Of a stretch of DNA of 64,000 nt, positions 42,730-53,695 are shown piece by piece (within the stretch, counting starts at the first letter, position 1; every line of letters starts with the position of its first letter). Origin of the DNA: Cryphonectria parasitica EP155 (Eukaryota; Ascomycota; Sordariomycetes; Diaporthales; Cryphonectriaceae); the NCBI RefSeq assembly GCF_011745365.1, contig NW_024468915.1, positions 1,156,653 through 1,220,652 on the forward strand, read 5' to 3'. The notes beneath the pieces are model-generated. The model saw nothing but the letters and a program-made list of their open reading frames with translations, did not search any database and was not told where the DNA came from. The position numbers and the translations under genes were made by a program.

Positions 42730-44012
42730 AACGTGTGTGAAGGGGCGGGACGGCGCTCCCGAGCTCGACGCTTGCTTTTTGACTAGAAGACTCAAAGACT
42801 CGTTGCGAATACGCGTGCGAGAGAAATGGGAAGAGAGACGGGTAAAATCTCGTGTTTCCCGACGAAAGGAAACTGACTAGATTTGAGTCTAGGCTGGCCC
42901 GACAGGACGGTAATACCCTTTTCCATAAATGCCCTTTTCCATTTGCGGTCAACCATGACTCTGAGGAACATGCGTGGAATCCCCAACTTGAGGCAGTGAT
43001 CGTCCCAGCGTCTGAGACACGCTCCGTCATGAATATTAAGTCTTCTCTTTGCATCTGCCCCTTTGCGGCGAAACCACGGCAAGACGAACTTCCCCGGCCT
43101 TTCCAGCCAAGCAATGCACCCGGCCCCCAAAGTTTTACTTGGTTGACAAAATGTGAAAGTCTTTGAGCTATGAAGAGACACGTGGACAAAAACGACAAAG
43201 AACTCCGAGGCTCAAGGCTCCTTTCTAGTCCTTTCTCCACCAACCTATTTTCTGGGCATGCGAGCGGGCCGAGCATTCGACAAAGGCAAAGTGTTTTATT
43301 ATAGTCAGGGCAATCAAGAACATGTACAAAACCCACTTGGCCAGACCCCAGCGTGAGGGCAAAGCAGAACGGATATTTATGCTAGCCACAACTCTTGCAA
43401 AACTTTATTACCTGTTCACCACTCACTCACAACTACGACTGGAGAAGACTTGGGACGTATAAAGGTGCCTTAACAAGAAACATCTTTGTGACAGATCACT
43501 AGTACTGGCTATTAATACTTACCAGTCACCAACGTCTAGAGGTCATCAGGCACACAGCCTAGAAGGGATTCTTTCTTTTTTTCTTTCTTTCTCTCCCCTT
43601 TTCTTTCCTTCTCGTTATCACTATCTTGTCACCGTCTCAACATCGTCTTTCATTCGTCCCAAATTCGTCTGAATCACTGGAAATCTATTATTCAATTATT
43701 TGCTCCCACAACCAGGCCTGACTGTGAAGGCAAGCCTTTAAGACTCACTCACTTCACGCTCTGGGTTCATACTTCTGTAAACTATATAAGCCCATATATT
43801 CTCATACATGATATAATTACGCCACACTATTCTAACTCCCTCCATCTTTTTTTCTTTATTCTCTACTCTGCAGCATAATATCTTGCTCTCTTTACCTGCC
43901 GCAGGTAATAACCACACACAAACGCACATAAACAAATCATACACACAAATCAAGCCACACATACGTACAGGCCAGAAGAAAGCAAAGAGAAGGAAAGAAA
44001 AGAAAAAAAAAC
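42730..44012. other. Intergenic between orc3 and small unknown gene
   Basis: 1.3 kb. T- and C-rich low complexity near 43569-43615 and A-rich leader DNA near 43975-44010. Nothing gene-like beyond random open frames. Confidence 0.5.
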
Positions 44013-44660
44013 ATGACCAACTTCAGTATGAACCAAGGCAGCAGCCACAACACCCCCCCACCGCCCTCGCCACACCTACCCCGTGATCCGAACAACAGCA
44101 ACAACCACCACGGCACCAACACGCCGCAGGGCCTGGGCCAGCGCCGGACGAGGACCAACGAGGCCCTGGACAAGAAGCTCGAGCAGATGGCCCTCCCGCT
44201 CGCGCCGCTCGTCCAGCTCACCTCGGGCCACGTCCACCCTGCCTTTCCCTCGACGCTGCTCAACTTCTGGCTCCTGACGGACGCCCAGCTCGACGAGATT
44301 GCGCACTTTTATCACCAGCGCACGCCGTCCCCGTGGACGCGCCACTATCCTTGTCCCATCACTTGGGTGGAGGGACTGAGTCTCGAGGAGAAAAGACGCA
44401 AAATTGGAAAATTTATTGGCTTGAGAGGGGTGAGTTTTTCTTCCCTTTTTTCCTCTGGCTTTTTTTTCCTTCACTTTTTATGAATAACTCGTCGAGAGAA
44501 GAAGAAGAAAAAAAGTCGTACGCTAACAAGGTGATATGTATAGTGCGAGACACCAATAATCATCAAGACCGAGGAGCAGATCATGGACGAGGCCCGCCAG
44601 GCACGGATAAAGAAGGACGGGGACGAGGCCCTCAGGAACAAGATGTCGTGGTATTACTAG
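44013..44660 (+). CDS. Small conserved fungal protein of unknown function, 177 aa
   Basis: Exons 44013-44429 and 44544-44660, joined by a 114-nt intron (GTGAGT...GTATAG), phase 0. A Pro/Asn/His-rich head (1-45) precedes a basic segment (GQRRTRTNEALDKKLEQM). The likely conserved core runs from LPLAPLVQLTSGHVHPAFPS through LLNFWLLTDAQLDEIAHFYH to RRKIGKFIGLRGCETPII, which spans the intron. The tail is charged and helical (EEQIMDEARQARIKKDGDEA) and ends in MSWYY. The pattern of conserved aromatic residues suggests a small folded domain. I know similar hypothetical proteins from ascomycetes but no function. Confidence 0.72.
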
Positions 44661-45237
44661 GAGTATGACCACCGCTGTTGAATTCGCCTGACGACTTGGA
44701 GTCGCGGATTCCAACGACATACATCTGGAAACCTTGGCGACAACATCCCCACGGATAGAGAACAAGGCCATCCCCCCCCCCCCCTCCGGTAACAACAAAA
44801 CAGCATCAGCGTTGATTTTTGCATAGCTGTCTCGGCATCAGATACCATGATAGACAACCTTCAAGAGCAGCAAGGAGTTCGCGTCTAGTTGGATGCCAAA
44901 GCAACTTCCTTCTTTCTTTTTCTCTCTTCTATTAGCAAGAGCATTTGTAACAACAATACCAGTTTCTCCCTATTGGGTACTCAGATCGGTCCATGTCTTC
45001 CTGTCTTACCCGCCCGAGTGCCTCAGACGAAGAAAATGTGTGAAGCCAAACCTCAAAAAACGCCGCGCAGCCGTGATCATGCCGTATGAATGTGCCCGAC
45101 ACCCAGTGTTTCCTCGTCTTGAGCAGCAACCGAGTAGTTTATTTATACAACCCCGAGGGGGCCCGAAGCGTTCTGTAGTGTTCTGCCCCATCGGGCAGGA
45201 GAGTTGTCCATATATCTGCAATCTGGGAGGAGCAGGT
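44661..45237. other. Intergenic between convergent genes
   Basis: 577 bp with C13 at 44772-44784. No gene or RNA recognised. Confidence 0.5.
44772..44784. repeat. C13 homopolymer
   Basis: Thirteen consecutive C about 110 bases past the stop codon of the small unknown gene. Confidence 0.9.
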
Positions 45238-46157
45238 CTATTTCTTCCCCTTCTTCTTCTTGCCCCCGCCGCTTGATGATGTTGGCCTCTCGGCTGGCGT
45301 ACCGGCATCTACGAGGATTCCGTCGTCGCTGGGTATCTTCTTCTCACCCTCCTGCTCGAGCTCCTTCATGAAATCCGAGGAGATGGCTGCGCGGCGCTTC
45401 TCCCACCACTCGGTCTCGGCTTGCGTCTTGGACTGGATCTCGTCAATCTTGTCGTGGAACATGGTGTTGGCGGCGATCTCGTTGGCGGTTTGGAAGATGG
45501 TTTGTCCCCAGTTAGGTGCAAGGCCGTTAGCCTACGTGTGATGGTCAGTTAGTGTTTTTTACTATCTCTCGTGCGAAGAAGAAGGGGAAGGGGGGAAGCA
45601 GTCCCCGCCTTTCTCTTCCTCCTCTCCCGAGATCGACAGTCTTAGTAGAATTATGATCGCATACCTCCATCACAACATCACGCAGCTCAGCCTCCATCTC
45701 GCTCTCGGCGCGCGTGAAGCGCTGCCACAGGTCGTCACCGACGCTACCCTTTGCCAGCAGGTTCGAGCAAGCCTGCTTCGCTGTGCGGATCTGTATGATG
45801 CGGTGGATGTCCTCGACGGCGCGGCGGATCAGAGCGGCGCGGAGTATGCTCTCGGGAACTTTGGGGGCCTTCTCCTGGCCGTCCTCAGGCTCCATATGGA
45901 GGAGCGATAGATAGATGTTTCGCTGTAGGTGTGGGCCGAACCATGGCTCGAGGTTTGCCTTTTGCGCTGTTGTGTGTGTCAGCCCGGCTTCGCCCTCCCA
46001 GTCTCCATGTAGAATAGTGAATAAAAAAGAATTGATCGCATGGTTACTTACAAGCTTTGCGCTTCCTGTAAACGCTGGAGAAGGTAACGAAGGTGCCGCC
46101 TAGGACTAGCACGTAGGCGATGGGGAGGATGAGGCCCCTCCAATCTAATGAGAACAT
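45238..46157 (-). CDS. sec66: ER translocation complex subunit Sec66 (Sec71)
   Basis: Non-essential subunit of the Sec62/Sec63 complex for post-translational protein import into the ER. Exons 46157-46052, 45966-45665 and 45531-45238 give 233 aa. The N-terminus has one membrane anchor (GLILPIAYVLVLGGTFVTFS) after a short lumenal stub, then basic YRKRKAS. The cytosolic core NLEPWFGPHLQRNIYLSLLH, SILRAALIRRAVEDIHRIIQ and ANGLAPNWGQTIFQTANEIA is diagnostic of Sec66. The tail is low in complexity and basic (GGGKKKKGKK). Divergent to npl4, with 796 bp between the starts. Assignment is strong. Confidence 0.93.
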
Positions 46158-46953
46158 GATGGTTGCACGCGCAGTGTCTAGAAGTTGTATTAAGAAAGAA
46201 GGAGGGGGAAAAAATAACTTTGGCCGGACAAGGTGGTAAGAAAGGAGGGTGAGAAGGAAGAATGAGTCCAGAGAGGGTCACAGACACGGTTGTTGTTGGT
46301 CAAGGACCGTCCGGAATTGGCATCTGAAAGGAAAAAGCCAGGTTGAGGTTGTGTGTGTACCTTCGGTAAGAGAGGCCACACTTCAACATTGCGACTCAGC
46401 TGTCACTTTCCATTCACTCTTCTGCCGCTAGCTCAAGTACCATAGTAGAACCCTGCATGGTGGTGGCGGCCGGCAGTCTCTGCCTGCCCTGTACGCTACA
46501 GTATAAGCTTCCTGGTCTCCGTTTATTCTGCTGGTCTATGCACAACGAGGTACGTACCTGATTGCAGCACATAAAGCTGGTATCTAAGCTTTCGTCATTG
46601 CCGTCCTGCCTGCTGGTTCACTAACAGTGGCCATAGCTTGAGCACATCCTCCCACCTTCTGACTTTACTGTCCTCTGCATAATTTGTCCTACACACTTTA
46701 TAATCCATTGGTCACCCTCTATTGACATTGTCGATTTCTTCTTGGGAAGAAGCTTTCAGGGTCAACAAACCCTTTGCACAAACCAGCAGACAGAGACGCA
46801 GTCGCGACAGACCCCTCCTTGTACTTGCCACCACAGAAGCCCGGGTACACGAGTCGACCCCTCCATTAATCACCACAGGCTTGACCCTCACTACCTCCTC
46901 TCCACCACCAAATTGGAAGCCTTGTAAACAACCATCATCCGAATATTGTCAAG
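46158..46953. promoter_or_regulatory. Divergent promoter region, sec66 / npl4
   Basis: 796 bp between opposite starts of two genes that both serve ER protein handling. A common regulator is possible but no shared motif was identified by eye. Confidence 0.45.
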
Positions 46954-48999
46954 ATGTTGTTGAGAGTTCGTGGGCCAGATGGCATGCTACGCATTACCAT
47001 CGAGAAGGACGAGACATTCGCCGACCTGACCCAGAAATTCCTACCGCAACTCCCTCCGACTGTCGACCCTAGTACCATCTCCTTCTCAAACCACCCCGGC
47101 GGCAATGATCCCAAGACCTTTCACGAGATAGCGCACCTTGCTATTGGCCAGGTCGGCCTTAGCCATGGAGATATGATCTTCATCAAGTACGGCCACGCAC
47201 AAGTCATAGGCAACGGCGTCACGAACGGGGACCTGGACATCAAGGGCAAGGGTAAGGCGGCGCCCTTGGACTCGTCAACCAACCGGCTCAACGGACAGCC
47301 TGTCCTGCCTACCGAAGATGTCCTCATCGACCCGCCGCCCCTGTCCTCACCAACAAGAGAGAGAATCAAGAACCCTTGGGAGGTCGTTGTCCAGTCCAAG
47401 CTCGACGACGCCCTGGACAAGAAGGAGGGAAAGATCAAGCGGAAGATGGACAAGATGTGCCGACATGGCCCCAAGGGCATGTGCGACTACTGCCAACCTC
47501 TCGATCCCTTCGACGCCAAGTACCTCGACGAAAAGAAGATCAAGTACATGTCCTTCCACTCGTACCTTAAGAAGATCAACGCCGACAAGAACAAACCCGA
47601 GACAGGCAGCTCGTACATACCACCTCTTGTCGAGCCATACTACAGAGTCAAACGAGACTGTCCGTCGGGTCACCCCCAGTGGCCCGAAGGCATCTGCACA
47701 AAGTGCCAGCCGAGCGCCATCACGCTGCAGCCCCAACAGTTCCGTATGGTGGACCACGTTGAGTTCGCGGAACCCGCTATTATCGACACCTTTCTCGACG
47801 CCTGGCGTAAGACTGGAGCACAGCGCATAGGTTTTATGTATGGTCGGTATGAGGAATATGATGTGGTCCCTCTGGGTATCAAGGTGGTTGTCGAGGCCAT
47901 ATATGAGCCGCCCCAGGTGGATGAAGTCGACGGCGTCACCCTGAATCCTTGGGAGAACGAGAAGGAGGTCACCGAGACCGCTCGGCTGTGCGGACTGCAG
48001 CAGGTCGGTGTGATATGGACCGATCTCCTGGATACTGGCGCCGGTGATGGCTCAGTGGTGTGCAGACGACATGTGGACTCTTATTTCATCGCATCGCAGG
48101 AAATCTGCTTCGCGTCACGCTTGCAGGCACAACACCCAAAGTCCTCCAAGTGGAGTGACACTGGTCGTTTTGGCTCCGACTTTGTCACATGCATCATATC
48201 AGGCAACGGAGAGGGCGGTATCGAGGTCAGTGCATACCAGATGTCGAACGATGCGATCGAGATGGTCAGGGCCAATATCATTGAGCCCTCGGCAGACCCT
48301 CAGCGGATGTTAGTCCAAGAGGAAGAAGAGGACGACGGCTCGACCAGCAGGACGCGGTATATTCCCGAGGTGTTTTACCGTCAGATCAACGAGTACGGTG
48401 CGAATGTACAAGAGAATGCGAAACCGGACTTCCCAGTCGAGTATCTCTTTGTCACCTTGACACATGGTTTCCCCGACAAGGCACAGCCGGTGTTTAAAGA
48501 TCACGGTTTTCCCATTGAAAACCGGGAGCTCATGGGCGAGGTGCAAGAGCTCAGCTCGGTGGCACGGAAGCTCAAAACCAGCTCGCAGTCCGGCAACGGA
48601 CAGATTGTTGTGTCAGACTTTCACTTCCTCTGTTTCCTGCGCCTCATGGATGTGCTGACCAAGGTGGGTTGGAGATGCTGTGACATAAAGTTGCAGCCCA
48701 TTTACTGACCGATGTACTCACAGGATGAGGAGGCACTACTGTGCCGTGTGGCCGTCGGCCATGATCTCGCGGATGCATTTCAACTCAAATCGACCACCGG
48801 GTGGCAGACATTGTTGGCAATCTTGCAGTCGACTGGTGAGAGATTCCCTTCCAAACGCCGCCGTGAAGAGTCCAAAAATACGGACGCCGGCCCCGCCTCC
48901 AACTCCCCCTTTCGTGTAGACCATTCCGACTCTGAGGCCGAACATCTTGCTAAGCGCGTTGCTGCGGTTAGGCTAAACCGACTCGCGAGCGACAACTGA
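46954..48999 (+). CDS. npl4: Nuclear protein localization protein 4 (Cdc48 cofactor Npl4)
   Basis: Subunit of the Cdc48-Ufd1-Npl4 unfoldase that extracts ubiquitylated proteins, including in ERAD. Exons 46954-48663 and 48724-48999 give 661 aa. A ubiquitin-like UBX-type domain (1-80, [20 protein letters not shown]) precedes the zinc-finger region with [12 protein letters not shown] (from C169) and [16 protein letters not shown]. The MPN-type NPL4 domain follows ([53 protein letters not shown]). The C-terminal region includes [12 protein letters not shown] and [20 protein letters not shown], across the intron. All expected domains are present and intact. Confidence 0.95.
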
Positions 49000-49490
49000 T
49001 TCCGCTGTCGTCTTTACCTTGGGAGGATAGAGAACTGGTGGCGGGCTCTATTCTGCTCGTAGCCCAGGTCGCATCCGAGAGATCTTTTATAGACAATTCA
49101 TGATCGGGAAGGAGTCTGGCCATTCGGGAACTTGGGCGTTGATGGAATATTGGGAGGAAGTAAATGCATTAGAGAGACAGGTCGAATGCATAGCATGAGA
49201 TGAGATGATGATAGGACCTTCTCCGTCCCTTCAAAGAAGGGGAACAAAAGTTCCAAGTCTTACAAATCGCCGCTGCTTTCCCGCCACCGTGATGTATGCG
49301 ATCACATATGACATGCACTGAACAAGAGCAGCAGTTGGGACTGGAACATGACCGATTTTTGAAGAGTCGTGTGTTGTCAAATTGCCAGTCCCGGTGGTAT
49401 TTTTGAGAGTGAGCAATTGGTTTCATAATAATACAAGTTGACTGGCCGACTTCCATTACATTCAACTCCCTCTCTTTATACACTACTTGA
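49000..49490. other. Intergenic between convergent npl4 and PPR gene
   Basis: 490 bp of 3' flanking sequence; nothing further seen. Confidence 0.5.
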
Positions 49491-51986
49491 CTACTCTCCC
49501 GCTTGCCCCTCATTGGCGCGCCGCCACGCTGCCTTCTTGGCGCTGTTGCTCACCCCCATCTCCTTCTTTGCCGTCGCGAGGAGCTCATTGACCACGGCCA
49601 CGTCATTGGGATATATCTGCTGCAGCTTGGCATAGTAGTGCTCGACCAGGATGTGGTGCATGATGCGCGGGTCCTTGACCGCCTCCAGCGGCTCGTCGGC
49701 AGGGAGGAAGCCGTGCTGTTGCAGGCCCTGCAAGCGCTCCTGCAGGCGCATGGTGGCGCGGAGGACCAGCTTGGCCATGCGCGGGCTGGGGCGGTCGATG
49801 CGCTCCTGCTCGGCGAGCATCTCGAGGGCCAGAGCGCGCGAGATGTCGAAGCGCAGGACGTCGCGTAGGCCCTGGAGGGCAGCCAGCAGGCCCGGCCAGT
49901 CGTTGGCCTTGCGGAAGCTGTGCAGGATCAGCTTGACCTGGTTCTCGGACAGGCTGCCGCGGCGGGCGCGGTAGTGGCCCGAAAACACCCAGCTGCTGGC
50001 GAGCATGTCGCGGAAGACGTCCCTCGCCTGGCGGGCGGCCTGCTCGCGCACCGCGGGCTGAAGCGAAGGGCCCGGGAGCTGGTTGACGGGAAGCGAGCGG
50101 AACAGGATCGCAAAGGTGTCGGCGTTGGGCAGGATGTCGTGTTCGTGCACCATAAGGCTGTACAGCTCGCGCGCCTTATCACCCCTGCCCTGCGCGACGG
50201 CGGATGCGATCAGCTCGTTCATCATCATCGCATCGCCGCCCATCGCGCACTCCTGGTATGCGACGAATAGCTCCTCTAGGCGGCCAAACAGCGAGCGCTC
50301 GCGGTAGTTCTCGGCGAGGATGACAAAGGTCTCGACGGTCGCGCGGGGGACCATGGTGTAGTCGAGCTCAGGGCCCTCGTGGTCCGAGCGGCTGGGCCGG
50401 CCGTCGACGAGCTTCGTGGGCCACTCCAGCATGGCATGTCGCTTCCGCAGGTCCACAAAGTTCTTGCGGCTGCGGACCATTGACCAGGCGAGGCGCTCGG
50501 CTTTTTGGCGGTTGGCAGCGTCGCCGGTGCGCAGCAGAGCGCCGATGAATCCGTTGACCTGGACCGAGGCAGCCATGACGCCGTTCTTCTGCATATAGGT
50601 CAGAACTTCGTAGGCACCGGCGAGATCGCCAGCGCCTATAAGCCGCTTGAGCCACTTCCCGAAGAAGAAGCTATTCCTCAGCTCATTTGGCAGCTTGGAC
50701 TTGCCGTACAGGTTGACGGTGCCGGCGAACATCATGTCGGTAAAGGCATACATGGCAAAGTCGGTATGCCCATTACTGAGGAAAAGCGCGATCACCTCGT
50801 CGTAGTCTTCGATGTCCATCGGCTTCTCGAGCTTGGCGGCCAGGTCGCGCATGCGACGGTACAGCAAGAACCCCCTCTCCGCCGTAGCAGGCTTCGCACA
50901 GTATGCACGGATGAGGTGCAGCAGCACACGCGAGTCCGCAGGGGTTGCAGGGCTCGACCGCTGGAGCAAGGCCCTGCTTGTCCGTTCGGCGCGTTCAATG
51001 TCGCCCGTGGCAGACCACATGCGCACGCCCAGCTCGAAGTAGGGAATGCCAACGGCCGAGTCCTTACTTCCTAATTCCGGGGCGAGCCTCCTCCACGTGC
51101 TGAGAGCCTCGTCAGGAAAGCCAGCCTCAAAAGTGGCCTCGATGGCCAGCAGCTGCTGCTTGGAGGTCATGGGCACACCAGCCTTCGTCATAACCTGGGC
51201 CAGCATACGGACGTGAGGCATTCTGTAGAAGTTCTCTGACCCTTCGGAGGAGAAGACAGCCCATAAGGCATCCCAGACCTCCTTGGCCACAATCGTCTGC
51301 GGCCAGGCGAGGACCGCTAAGAGGGGGTGGAAGGCTTTCCACGCAGAGGCGATGTGCTTCCTCTGCAGCTTGCTGTGTTTCAGGGCCAATACTGCCGCCC
51401 TCAGATGCTGGAGGAGCAGGGAGGCTTGATTGTCTCGTAGCTGAAGCTGTTTCTTGCCATGGTCGGCCTCGGAGAAGCGGATGGCCGGAAGATCCGTGCT
51501 GATGTCGCTCCCAGGCCCGTCGTACGTCTTGAGCACCTCCTGGAGGGCCTCGATCGATCCTGGCGGGCCATGCTTTTCCAGGATCCTCTCCAGTACGCCT
51601 GTCATGCGCTCAAGCTTTGGCAGGGCCTCCTCGAGCCTGGTCATCTTGGCCGTGATGCTGGCCTGCAGCTCCTCGAGGTCCTCGAAATCGGGCTCATCCT
51701 CACCGTCGTCGTCCTCGAGCCGCGTGACCTGGCCTGTTCTTGGGTCCTTTTCGAAATATTTGACGACCACACCTTTGTGTGTATCTTGTTTGGGCGTTTT
51801 GCGGGAAGAGCTTGGTTCTGCCGCCTTCACCTTGTAACCATCTTGACTCCTGTGGCTGTTGGCGTAGCCTCTCGCAAAGCTTTGCGCCGGCGGACAAGAA
51901 CTGCCGAGTGATGCCAGACGACAGGAGCGACAGATGTAGGAATTCCTGCGGGTGGCCAGTTCAAGAAGAGCAGATCTTGGAGGCAT
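49491..51986 (-). CDS. Mitochondrial pentatricopeptide-repeat-type protein, 831 aa
   Basis: Single exon. The N-terminus (MPPRSALLELATRRNSYICR...FARGYANSHRS) is a matrix presequence with a typical YANS end. Residues about 90-130 are acidic with a coiled coil. From about 200 onward come paired-helix repeats in the PPR/TPR style: HVRMLAQVMTKAGVPMTSKQ, DEALSTWRRLAPELG, IPYFELGVRMWSATGDIERAERTSRALL, RVLLHLIRAYCAKPATAERG, FLLYRRMRDLAAKLEKPMDIEDYDEVI and MYAFTDMMFAGTVNLYGK. The C-terminus carries IMHHILVEHYYAKLQQIYPN. PPR proteins of this layout bind mitochondrial RNAs as translation or stability factors (for example the cya-5/Pet309 group), but which RNA cannot be told. Divergent to rcl1, 442 bp apart. 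Confidence 0.8.
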   Translation of the reverse strand: MPPRSALLELATRRNSYICRSCRLASLGSSCPPAQSFARGYANSHRSQDGYKVKAAEPSSSRKTPKQDTHKGVVVKYFEKDPRTGQVTRLEDDDGEDEPDFEDLEELQASITAKMTRLEEALPKLERMTGVLERILEKHGPPGSIEALQEVLKTYDGPGSDISTDLPAIRFSEADHGKKQLQLRDNQASLLLQHLRAAVLALKHSKLQRKHIASAWKAFHPLLAVLAWPQTIVAKEVWDALWAVFSSEGSENFYRMPHVRMLAQVMTKAGVPMTSKQQLLAIEATFEAGFPDEALSTWRRLAPELGSKDSAVGIPYFELGVRMWSATGDIERAERTSRALLQRSSPATPADSRVLLHLIRAYCAKPATAERGFLLYRRMRDLAAKLEKPMDIEDYDEVIALFLSNGHTDFAMYAFTDMMFAGTVNLYGKSKLPNELRNSFFFGKWLKRLIGAGDLAGAYEVLTYMQKNGVMAASVQVNGFIGALLRTGDAANRQKAERLAWSMVRSRKNFVDLRKRHAMLEWPTKLVDGRPSRSDHEGPELDYTMVPRATVETFVILAENYRERSLFGRLEELFVAYQECAMGGDAMMMNELIASAVAQGRGDKARELYSLMVHEHDILPNADTFAILFRSLPVNQLPGPSLQPAVREQAARQARDVFRDMLASSWVFSGHYRARRGSLSENQVKLILHSFRKANDWPGLLAALQGLRDVLRFDISRALALEMLAEQERIDRPSPRMAKLVLRATMRLQERLQGLQQHGFLPADEPLEAVKDPRIMHHILVEHYYAKLQQIYPNDVAVVNELLATAKKEMGVSNSAKKAAWRRANEGQAGE

Positions 51987-52428
51987 GGATGTTCAGAGCT
52001 GGTGCGAAGTAGGCCATGTGTGTGTTGCGATGCTGAATTTTGTTGGTCGATTGATCCAGCCAGTCTAAGTCAAGTCAAGCCTACCTGAAGTAGCGATTTG
52101 AAAACCAGTTAGATGTTGGTTCATCCGTTGTCGCCGTCGCCGCCGCCTAAAAAATTCTTATCAGCGCGACCGAGACGCGATAAGCAGGGTCCTATTTCCT
52201 AAAACGGTAGGCGGTCTAAATTATTTTTTGGGGACTTTGGAGCGCAAATGGAAGGAAGCAGAGAAGTTGTACTATCCATCCGATATCTTCTCTAAACTTC
52301 GTTTTCTTTTTCCTTCACTCGTTGAAAACCACCACCTGATTTGAAGACAGCAATCAACAAGACCACAATCAAGAATATGCCTCAGAAAAACCTCTTGACA
52401 TAACAAACAACTACCCCAAAGCCAAGCC
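51987..52428. promoter_or_regulatory. Divergent promoter region, PPR gene / rcl1
   Basis: 442 bp. Contains GTCGCCGTCGCCGCCGCC near 52128-52147 and an AT-rich segment (AAATTATTTTTTGG) near 52217-52230. No defined site. Confidence 0.45.
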
Positions 52429-53652
52429 ATGTCAACACCAAATCCAGACTTCCTCCGCTTCACCGGCCACAAGTCCTTCACCCACCGCCTCCTCCTCTCG
52501 ACCCTCACCGGTCGTCCCGTCCATATTTCGGGCATCCGAAGCTCCTCGCCGACCGCACCAGGCCTCGCCACTCATGAGGTCTCTTTCCTCCGCCTGCTCG
52601 AGGCCGTGACCAACGGCTCCTCGATGCAGATCTCCTACACCGGCACAACAATCACCTACCACCCAGGCCTCATCACCGGCACCATCGCCGGGTCGGGCGC
52701 CTCCGCCGACGACGTCATCGAGCACTCGCTGCCGGCCAACTGCACACGCGGCGTCACCTACTTCCTGCTCCCCCTGGCCGTCCTTGCCCCCTTCTCCAAG
52801 GCCCACATGAACGTGCGCTTCTCCGGCCCCGGCGTCATCACCTCCGCCACAGCCACAGGCGACATGTCTGTCGACAGCTTCCGCACCGCCATCCTCCCGC
52901 TGTACGGCCTCTTCGGCATCCCTCCCGCCCGCATCGAGCTCAGAGTCCTGCAGAGGTCCTGCCCCGGCCCCCGCGGCGGCGGCGGCGGCGGACTCGTCGA
53001 GCTGCGCTTCGCCAGCCAGGTGCGCCTGCCCAAGACCCTCCACCTCAACCGCTCCCCAGGCCGCATACGCCGAATCCGTGGCGTCGCCTACTGCACCGGT
53101 GTGTCGGCGAGCAACAACGCCCGCATGATCCACGAGGCGAGGCGCGTGTTGAACCCGCTCGTGTCGGATATCCACATCGCCGCCCAGTATGATCCCGCGC
53201 CGCTGGTCCCGGACAAGAACACCCCTGGCGGCAAGGGGAAGAAGAAGCTGGGAATTGGGTTTGGGCTGAGCCTGGTCGCTGAGTCGAGCGTGCCTGGGGT
53301 GTTGTACTCGGCCGATGTGGTGGCGCCGCCCGAGGGTGGTGTGGTTCCTGAGGAGATCGGGACAAGGTGTGCCTATCAACTGGCCGAAGTGATACGGCAG
53401 GGTGGGTGTGTGAGCTGGTCGGGAGCGAGGACGGTGCTTACATTAATGGCAATGGGATCAGAAGATGTCGGACGGTTGAGGATAAGTAAGGAGGCGCTGG
53501 GCACAGAGGAGATATTGGGACTGGCAAGAGATCTGAGAAAGTTTGGCGCTGCAAGTTGGGGCTTAAGACCTGTGGATGATGATGACCCAGAAGACATCAT
53601 AGTCTCGGTCAAGGGCACTGGAGTTGGAAACGTCGGCAGGAAAATGGCATAA
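52429..53652 (+). CDS. rcl1: RNA 3'-terminal phosphate cyclase-like protein Rcl1 (18S rRNA maturation)
   Basis: Nucleolar factor of the small-subunit processome that works with Bms1 in the A2 cleavage of pre-rRNA. 407 aa, single exon. The RTC fold is recognisable from FLRFTGHKSFTHRLLLSTLT, PVHISGIRSSSPTAPGLATHE, CTRGVTYFLLPLAVLAPFSK, FRTAILPLYGLFGI and RIRRIRGVAYCTGVSASNNA. GVVPEEIGTRCAYQLAEVIR and a DVGRLRISKEALGTEEI segment close the domain. Rcl1 proteins lack the catalytic His of true cyclases; I see no GxHxxR-like match here, in keeping with this. A Gly-rich run (GGGGGGG, near 185-190) is a small lineage-specific insertion. The 3' end is only 43 bp from the stop codon of the convergent dsc4-like gene. 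Confidence 0.93.
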   Translation: MSTPNPDFLRFTGHKSFTHRLLLSTLTGRPVHISGIRSSSPTAPGLATHEVSFLRLLEAVTNGSSMQISYTGTTITYHPGLITGTIAGSGASADDVIEHSLPANCTRGVTYFLLPLAVLAPFSKAHMNVRFSGPGVITSATATGDMSVDSFRTAILPLYGLFGIPPARIELRVLQRSCPGPRGGGGGGLVELRFASQVRLPKTLHLNRSPGRIRRIRGVAYCTGVSASNNARMIHEARRVLNPLVSDIHIAAQYDPAPLVPDKNTPGGKGKKKLGIGFGLSLVAESSVPGVLYSADVVAPPEGGVVPEEIGTRCAYQLAEVIRQGGCVSWSGARTVLTLMAMGSEDVGRLRISKEALGTEEILGLARDLRKFGAASWGLRPVDDDDPEDIIVSVKGTGVGNVGRKMA

Positions 53653-53695
53653 TTGCCAAGAATTTGAGACGACATCATCATCATTATCATCATGT

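Noticed and set aside
52432..53379. 315-codon open frame antisense to rcl1
   Set aside because: A mirror of GC-rich codon use in rcl1; Gly/Arg/Asp-rich with no domain.
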